64,000 nucleotides of DNA, taken from NCBI GenBank assembly GCA_944472135.2, contig OX235263.1:14863517-14927516 (forward strand), in the 5' to 3' direction. The notes under the pieces were generated by a model. It did not search any database. It worked only from the letters and a program-made list of their open reading frames with translations, and was not told where the DNA came from. Source of the DNA: Trichobilharzia regenti (Eukaryota; Platyhelminthes; Trematoda; Strigeidida; Schistosomatidae). The translations under genes and the position numbers were made by a program. Shown in pieces: positions 46,811 through 57,338 of this stretch; the stretch's first letter is position 1; every line of letters begins with the position of its first letter.

Positions 46811-49800
46811 ATGCTAACCCCAAAGATAACGTTTAACAATAGGTGGGTTTTTTGTTTTCCTTGACAGTGGGCTCTAGTGCGTTTGCTTTCCATACAATCC
46901 AAGAGAGGTGGCCGAAAATCTTAACCCAGTTGATTGACTCTATTTACAGAAACCGTGAGAAATACTGCAAAAATGCTGATGATGTTAGTCACTTTAGTTT
47001 TAAATAGCATGTTTTGTAGGACACATCAAATAAGTTAAAGGAACTGACACGACATGTTAGCCAGTTAAGATATGAAATAATGACAAATAAACCTTTAACT
47101 CTTCTGCTATCAGCTCTGTTTAGTCCTTCAGAACTGCAAGTGTGGAACCAATTGCTATCGAGTTATGGGATGAAGACTGAGTCGTCTGAAAACACACAGT
47201 GTCAGACGTTGGCTGTGTGCTGGTACGATCTTTCATTCCTTTTCGCTGAATGCTACTTATACCGACGTATCATGGATGCTGTATTTCAAAGGTAATTCGA
47301 AATTAAGAGTCTGTCTGATCTTTAGTGGTCTCAATGATTTTGACCCATTTTTCTTGAAAAAGCAGTGCGGTCTCAAGAACTCTGGACCTTTCATAAGCTC
47401 TCTTCTTTTGAGTTTATCAAGACTTCATGATTTACCTTCCAGACAGGCGTTCGATTTCTTTTTGCACGTGGGTTTCGTTGGGATTCTAAGTTTTAACTAA
47501 TTTCAGTAGAACTGTTAATTTAGTTGGCAAGAAAGTTTTAAAATGAGGAAACTTAGTTTCGCAGGCTTAGTTCTGTCTGATTGATGTTAACGCCTGCAGA
47601 CACTTTATATATTTTTGAGCTTTTCATCCTTGAAACTTTGTGTTGTGTAGTGTTGGTTTATTCATTAATAGTTCCATTTCACGACAACCTTACACTAATA
47701 TTATTAATATAAAAATGCAAACCTTTAACAGTATGGACACCAAGGTATGTGCCGTATGACGCAATAATGTCTACAAGAGGAAAGCGATAACAGTGAATGT
47801 AATCACATTGTATAACTTTTCACACCAGGCAGTATCAAAATGCTTCCATCTAATGGCCACTGACTGATTTCCTAAGTCGTATTGGTATCTTTGACTACCA
47901 TGATCGTAATGAGTATATCCGAGGAGTTCCTGTGCGTTGACAGATACAAAACCAATACACCTGTCCTTCATCTCATGTTGCTATGATATTGATCGACCAA
48001 TTCATCATCTTTCCTAGCGAACCCTGAGGTTATCAAATATCGGTGACACATTTCTAGTCTGGTAAGACTGGTCTCCGAGATAGCGTCGCTTATCTTATTA
48101 CAGTACCATTTTACTACTACTGGTGGCCCAGGTGGTTAGACTTATTCTCATGTTGTAGACTCCAATAACATTTCTTAGAACTTTTGCAGTTCCATGCTCA
48201 AAATATTTACATTAAATAGTTTGTCAAACTCATTGCTTCTTACAGGATTTCATCATGAGCTGTCATTGGCTAGAGAATCCTTAGAAAACCTGGGAGTACT
48301 GGACAACTGCTTCGTTCTAGTTTCGGACTCTTCATCAGTACGCACCCACCGCCAGGGTTCGAACCCAAGGCCACCTGGTTACAAGGCGAGCTAGCTCGTA
48401 GACCATTAAGCTAGTGGGACCCGATCCAATAGCCCATGAATTCTAACTTCTGCCAATTCACGACATATCACAACCGATAGCAAATGTCTTCGGCGAGTGT
48501 ATGTCCTCACACCCGACCTGGTGCACCCTACTGGTCACGACTTCCCACTAGAACCCCAGGTAACTACCTACCTGAATAGGGCCAGTCGCCAGTGAGCATC
48601 TCATTGATATTCAAGTATTGGTTGTGTAGGGATTAGGTTGATTGTTTGCAGGATTTCATCGTTAGCTGACGAAACTGCTGTCTAGTACTCCCAAGTTTTC
48701 CAGTGGTTCTCTAACCCATGTCAGCTCATAATGAAATCTTGTAACCAATCTGTCCAATCCCTACAAATCAATATTTAAATATCATTGTTTCTTAGTTGAA
48801 TGTTGTTAATATCCAAGCAGCTATATGAAGTCTCATAATGTTGGTCTGTGTTGTTTGATGAATTTATAGCTATACTTAAATCAGCCTCGGTTCAGTGTTT
48901 ATTTACGACAATAAATAAAACTGCTTCACTCTCATCCACCTATTTAAAACGACGATTATTATGATAACAAACCTAATACTCACTAACGGATGATCAGACT
49001 TTAAACAGTTGTTCCAGTAAAAGTAACGTTTCAGTATGCCTGTCAGTTGTAGTATGACTTTACCATTTCCAGCCTGAAAGGCAAAACTGTAAATGAGAAG
49101 GGTAAGATTGTTAATTTCTGTTGGTTAAGCAATTTACAATGTCTTACGCACACAAAACTAATGGTTTGCTTGACAACCGGTGCTCAGTGGGGTTTAAGAT
49201 AAAACATAGTTTATAAAGTCAATGACTGTTGGTCCAAGCCTTATAGGTAGGCGTAGACTGATGTAGCTCGGGATCGTTTACTAGTGTGACATTGTGTTTA
49301 CTGCTTGTCATATTCGAGGTCATGAAAATGTAGTTAACCTTCGTTTAGTTATACTCTCCTCCTGCATCTTAGCCCACTATCACATTAATTTTCTCTACTT
49401 TTAATTGCTGCATCCCGAAGTGTGGTAAACTAAACTAATTTACTTTTATACTAAGTTCTAAACTGACGTGTCAGTGAAGCTCCGTCCTCTTTTATGGCTG
49501 TGAGACCTGGTCATTGAGAGCAGAAGACACGGAAAGGCTAGCTGTCTTTGGTCATAGGTGCCTGCGTTTTATCTCCCATGTGAAATGGTATAATAGGGTG
49601 AGCAGTATTGAGGTTAGGCTTCGGTCGGGTGCTAGGTAGGTGGGAGGGTAAATCAATCGATGGGGCTGTGAAGTTATATCGACTGAGATGGTTAGGACAT
49701 GTATGCTTAGTCATCGCCTTCATCGACGGGCAATGTTAGCTCACATAGGATCGGTGAGGTTGGAAAAGAGCCATTTGTGGTCAAAACAAAACATAGCTTC

Positions 49801-52800
49801 ATCAGTCAATAAAATCCACAACAGTTAGTTTGAGCCAGCCAGCCAGTGATGTCGGGAAGTGTAGACTTCCTGACTGGTTGGGGTCCTCAGAATGGTAAAA
49901 ATCAGTGGAGGCTGGAGACAATTTGTGATATGGCTCCAAATCGTTCTCAATGGCTGGTGCAGATACAAGCGCTCCTTGTGACTTATAATTTCCAATGAAA
50001 CTATATTGTTCTTCCATATTACTATTCTTTTTGCCTCATATCTCTGTTTACTGTCGTCATTTTGTGTTTCTTTTTACTTTCCTCTCTGGCCTTGTGTGCT
50101 GAGTGAGGTGTAGCGACTCGAACTGCTGCACATTGGTGCAAAGTTCTATGTTGAAACCAGTCAGTCAGAAGCAAGGTGACTTTGATAAACTTGCTATTAA
50201 TCACTCATTTATTTTAGCCTAAAAGTGTTAGTATGTAAATTCGAATCGCCCCTCTATTGCATTGTTTCTCGTTTAAGTAGTATGCTAATAGTAGTTAGAC
50301 GTTAAAGATTATATTTACTGTATTGTATTTCTTCCAGTCATCTTTATGGGCGAACGAATATGATTTATCTCTCCGTCCTGATGGCGAATTTCAGCAAACT
50401 GGATTCGATCAAATTTCAGATTACATCAAGCATACCGAAGAGCGGACAGTCGTAAATGATAAAGATGCAATTCATGAATTCTGTATGAAGTTAAAGAATC
50501 ATAGCCGTAAACTTCGTGTTGCTATCATACTTGATAATGCAGGCCCCGAATTGCTGGCGGATTTGTGTCTGGCTGAGTATTTTGTAGCAAACAAAAACTG
50601 CGCTGACAGTGTTTCATTTTATGGAAAATGTATGCCATGGTTTGTTTCAGACGTTACTCGTAAAGATTTTGATTGGTTATTGAATGTTAACCCTTTGGAA
50701 TTAAAAGAAGCTTGTAATGATCAACAAATTCATTCGATTATAAAATGGTCTGAAGTTTGGAGAAAGCGGGTTGAGGAGAGAACTTTCCAGTTTAAAACTT
50801 CTTCCTTCTGGACTATGCCTTATGCATATGATCAGATGCAAACAGCTGATGCTACACTATATGAAGACTTATCAAAAAATTATGATTTAATTATATTCAA
50901 GGTAACTTATTTTTAAGTATGTTGATTATTATAATAAAGGTTTTCTTGTATTTCCCAATGAATGATAAACAAAACGATATTGCCGATTTTACTGACGTTT
51001 CATTATTCAACGCTGCTGCTAATAGCTTCATCAAAGTAGTAGTATTAAACCAGAATTTACAAAATCTCAGCTTATTTTTTTATTTTTTGATTACAGAATG
51101 TTTCCACACTGTATTTTCGGTACAAGTATGGAATTTTCAGCATGGATATCGGTAGCCTAGATTTTGCAGGCCGACCATAGATATCAGGTATGAGTCGGCA
51201 GGGGATCGAACCTCGGACCATGTGCATGGTCGGCGAGAGTCCTAACCACTGTGCCACCGACTCACATTCTGGTGTCTCCTCATTTGCGGATAAATCTTTC
51301 ACCTTATATTATATAACAACTTAATCATCCTTCCTCAGCATGGGGGCATTTTTGTGTTGTCAAGTTGGCCAGTTGGCAAAGATAACAAAACTAGGTGTAG
51401 ATTGTTGAATTTAATAAGTGTGAAAAATTGTAAAAGCAGAGTGTGTTTACATAATGAAATTCTTTATCACATTCGTGTTGATTTTATCACTTCGTGGGGG
51501 AGGCGTGTATTGTAACCAGGTCAAATCCTGTTTTAGTTCATCACTCCTATTCAGGCAATTTTGATTCCATTTGATATGAAGTGCTTCTGGTAACGTTAAA
51601 CGTAATCTGTGGTTTCTGAAATTTTTCCGGATAATTTCAATATTGTCGAAATCAGTTTTGTGGCCTGATTCTGTAGAGTGTAGACTAGCTATTGCTGATG
51701 GTTTTTCAAGCTCTTTTAGTTCAGCTGGATTTATCGGCGGTCGGGCAGACACTCCCTCTACGGTGTTTATTTCTTCGGATTTGGATTTCTCAAGATGTTT
51801 TTTCGACGTATATTGCATCACATTCCAGGGATTTTAATTTATAGACTTAATTAAATAGAGAATCTTTAGGGATTTGGTCTTTTACATGGACAAGGTTGTT
51901 TCGCAGTGTGTCTGATGTCTTGAAGAAAACTGATGTTATGTGGTTATTGAGTACTGTTTTGATGTCGTCTGACGTCTCTGCTCTTTGTGGAATGACAACT
52001 GTTGAGGTCCATGTTTTTGGAATGCATTTTTGACCATACTCAATGTCAGTGTTGATTTTATTGGTGAAGTTTTTTGGGTAGTTGTTTCTCTTGAGGGTCT
52101 TGGTAATGTTTGATATTTCTTCTTCTTCTTTTTCCTTCTCATCCGTTAATATCAAAGTGTGCTCGTCTAAGAAGACTTGAAACAACTGAAATATTTGCGT
52201 TGATGGAGTGTGATGATCCGAAGTCTAAATAATTTACTGAGCTGGGTTTTCTTTCTGAATATAGAAATACTAAAATGTTTGTTTTGCCTCCTCTTAGCTA
52301 GAAATGGTAGTTCACCGATGTCTGATTCTGCTTCCGAAGTAAACTGGATTCTGCGAGATAGACTGTTTATTTTATACACTTATAAAATCCAACAATCTAC
52401 ACCTGGTTTTGTTATCTTTACCAATTGGCCAATTTGACAACGCAAAAGTGACCGCATACTTGAGGAACGATGATTAAGTTGTTATATGTGTAAGCTGAGA
52501 TTTTGTAAATTCTGGTTAAATAATACTTTGATAAACCTATTAGCAGCAGCATAAAGTAGCGAAACGTTAGTAAAATCAGCAATATCGTTTTGTTTTTCAT
52601 TCATTGGGAAATACAAGAAAACCTCTATTATAATGAATATCATATACCCAATGCCCAAGTTTTTTTCAAACTGTTGAAAGTGAACTTGGTTTGGACATAT
52701 ATGTGGTGATTATTCGTTAAGATATATTAAATAGACAAGAACCTAAAGTCTCATAATGGTGCCCATCAATTTGAGTCTTAGCAGTTCACGACATTATGAA

Positions 52801-55383
52801 AAGAGGAAATCAGCCAGAAGAGTTTAGTGGGAAGGGAATAGATGATAGATTTTAGGGAGTGTGAGGGTTTGCGATGCTGGGGACATCACTCGTACCAAAT
52901 TCCCATGAAACTTCATGAACTCTCTTACAAATTGCCGCGCCTGGGCAGCGATGATTCGAGACGTTCATGAAGCCGGCTCATCCTCCCGTAGGAGATAGCC
53001 GAAGTAAAGTAAAAAGTAAAGTAAGGGTTTGTAGAAGACAGTATCATCGTGACAGATCATAATTCCGGTTGGTTTATGTATTCTGTTTTCCCACCTAGGT
53101 AGATTACATGACTCATGCTAAAAGCTATAAGTTTACACCAAGGTAATGTATGATTTACATCAGTCATTTTCGATTTCGTCGGTTTATTGTGTAGATAAGA
53201 ATACGAAGGTGAAACTTACGCTGTCTTAACAACTTATTTTATGATGTTTATTTGATTCAGTATAGAGTTGGTTATTTTGTTTGGACACTAGTAACTAGTG
53301 TGACGTGCCTAGTCCTTTCTTTGGTGCAGACTGAAATCTATCTATCAGGTTTGCTATGTGGCCACCATTATAGGTAGCTTGCCATCACGGTGCACATTGA
53401 TTTGATGATATTAGATGGTTGGAGGCAATCGGCCACAGGAAGCCTTGCTTGACCTAGGTTTCGTGTTAGTTGGCACTCACTGGTCAGCAAGGTGTATCTG
53501 GAACCTTGAAGGAAGTCATGTCCCTTCTCAGATTCGAACCCGTGTCACCCAGTGGGGTACAGCAGGTTGAAGATGAGGCAGTAACTCACCGAAGAAGACA
53601 TTGCGAAATGGTCGCGCTGTCGTGAATTGGCAGAAGTTAGAATTCATGGACTGGCCATCGAATCGAGTCCCAATGGCTCAATGGTCTATGAGGTCGCCTT
53701 TTAACCGGAAGGTTGTGGGTTCGAACCCTGGTGGGTGCGTACTGATGAAGAGTCCCAAACTAGGCAGACGAAACAGCTGTCCAGTACTCCCAGTTGATTT
53801 TCCAGTGGTTCTCTAACTGATGTCACCTCATGATGAAAATCAATCAATCAAACGAAATCCCTACAAAACCAATACTTGAAAATATGATTAAATTAACAGC
53901 TTAAGTGTTTGTCGTATTTGCACGTTTTAATTCAGCTCACAACCTTGTTTGAAATGAGCTGGCAGGTAGTATCACCGCAATCGTGATAGTTTTGTAAGAG
54001 GTTCCAAGCATTTACCATTCATATATGTGTTTATGAAGCTATGGTGTATCGGTCTAACAACCTTACTTTTATCCTGCTTCATGAATGCGCGATTCACGAC
54101 ACCTACAGCAAGGCAGTATCGTTAACTCTCTCTCTCTCTCCCTATATATATGATGCTTGACTACACTTATTAACCGTTCACCCTTGTTTTACTTGTAAGG
54201 TGAACTCCCGACCGATAGCTGCTACCTTGACGTGGTGGTTGGGCTTGCACATCGCGATGACCCAACAAGCTGCACTGGCTGGAACCAATGCTCCTGCAGG
54301 TCCTACCATGCCAGGAAGGTTGTTAGGATAGCGATTAGACTAAAAGCAGTTACCGGCTTAGTGTAAGAATCTTTCTTACACTATTCTGGGGGTCTGTGGG
54401 TGAGGTCGTACTGCTGCGGAACAGGGATGTAACAGCAGTGAGGTGTTTCCCTCAGATAACCAGCATGCCAGCCGGCTATGTTGTCTCTCCACTCTAGAGA
54501 GAAGGGGTTAAAAAAGGTAGACCCCAAAAATTGTACATCCTGACTTACCCTATGGTGGTCCGTAACCGGCGGTAAGTTTACTAATACGGAACCAAACCAA
54601 GAAACCAGTTCATACGGGCCGTGTTGTGTGACCGACCTCAAGCAGTTGTCTTCTGGGCTCTTTGCTCACGCAACACTAACCCTCTTTCTGTTTGAGGTAC
54701 CCGAAGAATCAAGCAACTTCCACGGTGTGGGCAGCCGGGAAGTAACAACCGTCCGGACACTTCCAGACAGACAGGCAGTAAGGTGAACTATAGACATTAG
54801 AATATGACCACTTTGAAGGCGTTACTTATGTCTCTTGGATGCGTGAAGTGAGCAATGCGAATAGAGCATAATTGTAACTGATTGTCTAAGTAAAACGAAA
54901 CTACTAAAACGACTACATATAAGGGAATTCTTACCTACAATTTTGTTCTAATACTACTTTTATTGGCCTACTTGAAAATTTATTATCTGTCGAAGAAGTG
55001 CGTTTTAATTATTCTCACAATAATTTCACTTCGTCTGTTTTTTTTTTCAGGGTGACCTAAATTACCGTAAAATGGTGGGTGATCGTCAATGGAAACCTGA
55101 TAGCCCAGAGGATAAAGTGAATGCTTTCGGTCGAGTACAAATCGGTAGGCCATCAAGTTGTAAATGTTCAGAAAGGTTGGCAAATTTGGAACCTGGGAGT
55201 CCTATTGTTGATTGTTCATGTGGTCCAATGGTAGTATCTCTTCGAATAGCCAAATCAGATGTGGCTGTCGGTGTTAATCATGATTGTTTGGCTGAGTTAC
55301 AAAATAAAAACAAAGACTGGTGGACTGTTGGACAATATGGTCTTATTCAAGTTGTTTCTCCGATTGTACACTGCACATTATAA
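46811..55383 (+). CDS. ARMT1: damage-control phosphatase ARMT1 family (DUF89), complete six-exon gene
   Basis: A metal-dependent sugar-phosphate phosphatase, also reported as a protein-glutamate O-methyltransferase in humans. Exons: 46811-46842, 46878-46983, 47020-47291, 47326-47467, 50338-50901 and 55051-55383 (stop TAA). Phases agree throughout and predict 482 aa, against about 440 in the human protein. Start: the ATG at 46811 is the first after an in-frame TGA. Motifs: FAFHTIQERWPKILTQLIDS near the start, FAECYLYRRI at the end of exon 3, ILDNAGPELLADL (D250-N251, metal site), GKCMPWFVSDVT (D289) and IIFK-GDLNYRKMVGD across the last intron. Introns 1-3 are 35, 36 and 34 bp; introns 4 and 5 are 2870 and 4149 bp. 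The donor of intron 4 (GTGGGT after 47467) is the least certain junction. The first exon could instead end at 46830. Confidence 0.9.
48246..48775 (-). mobile_element. SINE family 1 copy followed by an inverted partial copy
   Basis: 48246-48605 is a minus-strand SINE; its ribozyme segment is altered (GAAG replaces GAAA). From about 48605 a SINE tail follows in the same orientation, and from about 48665 to 48775 the same tail is inverted, giving a tail-to-tail arrangement like that at 5337-5524. Confidence 0.7.
49470..50170 (+). mobile_element. RTE (SR2-like) LINE 3' end in ARMT1 intron 4
   Basis: Matches 59031-59686, starting in the last RT codons (the CTCCGTCCTC block) and ending in a degenerate CAGTCAGTCAG tail. 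Stops and deletions are present. Confidence 0.75.
50990..51041 (-). ncRNA. hammerhead-like motif in the Penelope left arm
   Basis: On the minus strand: ACTTTGATGAAGC (core-like TTGATGA, one change from CTGATGA), an irregular stem II with loop GCAGCAGC, then GAAAC, GTC and AGTA pairing with upstream TACT. Hammerheads are known in Penelope-like terminal repeats. This copy is imperfect, so activity is doubtful. Confidence 0.4.
51150..51266 (-). mobile_element. SINE family 2, tRNA-like head only
   Basis: Box A-like TGGCACAGTGG and box B-like GTTCGATCCC on the minus strand, matching 60126-60200. The body is missing. Confidence 0.7.
52523..52574 (+). ncRNA. hammerhead-like motif in the Penelope right arm
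   Basis: Plus-strand counterpart of 50990-51041: ACTTTGATAAACC, CTATTAGCAGCAGC, AGTAGC, GAAAC, GTT, AGTA. Stem II can form CCTA/TAG-type pairs. Two core positions differ from the consensus. Confidence 0.35.
53460..53885 (+). mobile_element. SINE family 1, near full-length, in ARMT1 intron 5
   Basis: Plus strand, in order: head with CACTGGTCAGCAAGG, tRNA-like part (TGGCTCAATGG, GGTTCGAACCC), ribozyme segment (53737-53790, with ATGAAGA in place of the core and a three-base insertion in stem II), and the tail ending CAATACTTGAA. 52641-53459 and 53886-54195 hold nothing further except a TC run at 54128. Confidence 0.75.
54200..54790 (+). repeat. dispersed repeat, possible LINE 5' leader, second copy
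   Basis: Shares blocks with 13490-13935 and carries an insertion relative to it (54360-54620). Ends with CAGACAGACAGGCAG. No protein-coding signal. Confidence 0.55.
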
Positions 55384-55690
55384 AAGTAACTCAACGCCTC
55401 GCCTCGCCTTACCTTACCTTATGTTTTTAATCACAGTATGAATCCTTTTATTTATTTATTTTTCTTATAATTATAACAGAGGACTGATTATCCCGTTGCC
55501 TGTATTCATTTATGCGTTAATATTCATTATTATGCAAAACATATTTTTGACGAAAAATGGTCTTCCTTCATATGTCTGTTGCCCAGTAGGTATCGGAATT
55601 AAGTTCTTTGTTATTTTTTCAACTCATGGAAAATTCCCATTGTAACATATAGGAAATCAAAACAAGTAATGATTCAGCGAAGAGACTCTT
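55384..55690 (+). other. ARMT1 3' flank
   Basis: Sequence after the ARMT1 stop. No clear AATAAA signal is visible before the Penelope tail at 55690. Confidence 0.4.
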
Positions 55691-55724
55691 TTCAACAACG
55701 AATTTATCATCAAGCTGTACAATC

Positions 55725-55786
<62 letters not shown>

Positions 55787-55928
55787 TTTTTAAGAAGTTA
55801 TATCCGGTGAGGGAATTGAAACATAGGTGTGAATGCATAAAATAATAATAATAGTAGTATGAAATGCAATTAAAAAACTAAAATGTTTGTGATTATAATC
55901 ATAGTTAAATGTCAAGTGGCAGAACAAA
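55690..55928 (-). mobile_element. Penelope-like element 3' tail with internal (TA)n
   Basis: The reverse complement matches the end of the copy at about 10860-11045. A (TA)n run at 55726-55783 sits at the position of a short TA run in the other copy, so it expanded inside the element. Confidence 0.65.
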
Positions 55929-55934
55929 TTAATG

Positions 55935-56181
55935 TCATATATAGTCTGTCTGTCTGTCTGTTTTCGACATAGAACTTTGCACAAATGTGCGGAAGTTCAA
56001 GTCGCCACACTCCATGTAGCACACAAAGTAAGAGAAGAAAGTACAAGAAAAGCATAATAGAAACAGTAAACAGAGGTGTGAGACAAAGGAAGAGTAATAA
56101 CGAAGAACAAAACAGTTTCATTGGAAATCATAAGTCACAAGGAGTGGATGCATCTGCGCCACTGCATCCACTCATATATAG
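55935..56181 (-). mobile_element. short RTE 3' end with target duplication
   Basis: 55945-56171 on the minus strand matches 59470-59686. Flanked by TCATATATAG at 55935-55944 and 56172-56181. At its truncated 5' end is GTGGATGCA/TGCATCCAC (56144-56152 and 56163-56171), a 9-bp inverted repeat not present in the parent element. Confidence 0.85.
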
Positions 56182-56409
56182 AATAATTCATAGGATGGAT
56201 AGAACTTGAAAAAGGGTGTACCATGATAGGATTAGTAGACAAATCGAATAAAATAAAAACGTTACGTAATATTGTGTGGAATTTGATAGCGTAGAATTTA
56301 ACGTTGTAAAAAAAGAATTGATTTAGAAAGACAAGTGAAATAAAACCGGGGGCAGTTCAAAGTGAGAACAGTAATAGTAACAGTTGACGTAATAAAGGAA
56401 GAGTATACA

Positions 56410-56790
56410 AATTGAATAGACGAAGTGAAAAATTCAAGTATTGGTTTGTAGGGATTTACTTGATTGGTTACAGGATTTCATCATGAGCTGACATTGGTTA
56501 GAGAACCACTGGAAAACCTGGGAGTACTGGACTGCTGTTTCGTCCTAGTTTAGGACTCTTCAGCAGTACGCACCCAACGGGATTAGAACCCAGGACCTTC
56601 TGGTTACAAGGCGAGCTCGTAGACCATTGAGCCACAGGGACTCGATCCAATGGCCAGCCCATGAATTCTGCCAATTCACGACATAGCGCAACCGCTAGCC
56701 AATGTCTTCGGCGAGTATTTGTCCTCACACCCGACCTACTGCACCCTACTGGTCACGACTTCCCACTGGAAACCCAGGTAGAGTCAAAAT
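56410..56790 (-). mobile_element. SINE family 1
   Basis: Near full-length on the minus strand. The ribozyme segment keeps CTGAAGA, GTCC/GGAC and GAAA, but stem III is CAGCAG, which cannot pair. The tRNA-like part has GGTTCTAATCC in place of box B. 56182-56409 holds nothing recognised. Confidence 0.8.
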
Positions 56791-56794
56791 ATAA

Positions 56795-57290
56795 TTAGGG
56801 ACTATCATACTTTGGCATAGAGGGATTAAAACCATGAAAGTTGGAGGGGTTGAACGAACTTTTTCTGTGCACAGAGCTCTGGCTTTCCTCTTTCGATAGC
56901 TTAAGCTTCAGCAATACAGATGAGTCGGGTACATAGTGATTTCGGAAAATTACTTTTTGCCTTGTACATGACTTTAAAGGCAGAGGCTGTAGAGATAGGG
57001 TGATCATTAACGACTAGATATACAATGGTCGCGCTTCTTATTGCTCCACTTCCACCTCTTCGTAACCATGCAGGATAGTGTTCTTGCATCCTCTTGAACG
57101 AAACTCGAGTCGAACGACCGACATACCTAGCTCCACACGAGCAGGTGAATTGATAAACACTCAGAGAGTTGGTCAACAGCGGGATCTTGTCCTTCAGGTT
57201 ATTGAACAGTAATAGTCTACTAGTAAAGGCTATTCTCAGATAGGCAGCAGGGAATGTTCTTTCCCTTTCCTTTTAGCAACACATTTTCAA
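56795..57290 (-). mobile_element. Penelope-like element GIY-YIG endonuclease remnant
   Basis: The minus-strand frame at 57176-56901 encodes SVYQFTCSCGARYVGRSTRV, the GIY-YIG-type N-terminal motif, and KSNFPKSLCTRLICIAEA. The RT part is missing upstream. Confidence 0.75.
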
Positions 57291-57295
57291 GTGGT

Positions 57296-57336
57296 GTTTA
57301 TTTACGGATGTTTCTCCGTAACATCCGTAAATAAAC
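57296..57336. repeat. perfect 17-bp hairpin
   Basis: GTTTATTTACGGATGTT at 57296-57312 and its exact reverse complement at 57320-57336, with a 7-nt loop. It lies 2 bp before the target duplication of the RTE insertion. Confidence 0.9.
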
Positions 57337-57338
57337 AA

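Larger units (their letters stand above)
47468..50337. other. ARMT1 intron 4 contents
   Basis: 2870 bp. 47468-48240 and 48780-49465 show nothing recognisable. A SINE family 1 copy and an RTE 3' end occupy much of the rest and are listed separately. Confidence 0.6.
50923..52640 (-). mobile_element. Penelope-like element with inverted terminal arms in ARMT1 intron 5
   Basis: The outer arms about 50923-51090 and 52480-52640 are inverted copies of each other. Between them the minus strand carries RT and endonuclease-linker remnants: ESDIGELPFLAKRRQNKHFS (52300s), SNITKTLKRNNYPKNF and VVIPQRAETSDDIKTVL (51900-52150), and a C-terminal block with KTDFDNIEIIRKNFRNHRLR (51450-51700). Several frame breaks. 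A SINE family 2 piece lies at 51150-51266. Confidence 0.75.

Noticed and set aside
46540..46902. 120-codon minus-strand open frame overlapping the ARMT1 start
   Set aside because: The plus strand carries ARMT1 exons 1-2 with conserved residues and correct splice sites. The minus frame reads partly through SINE sequence and shows no family motif.
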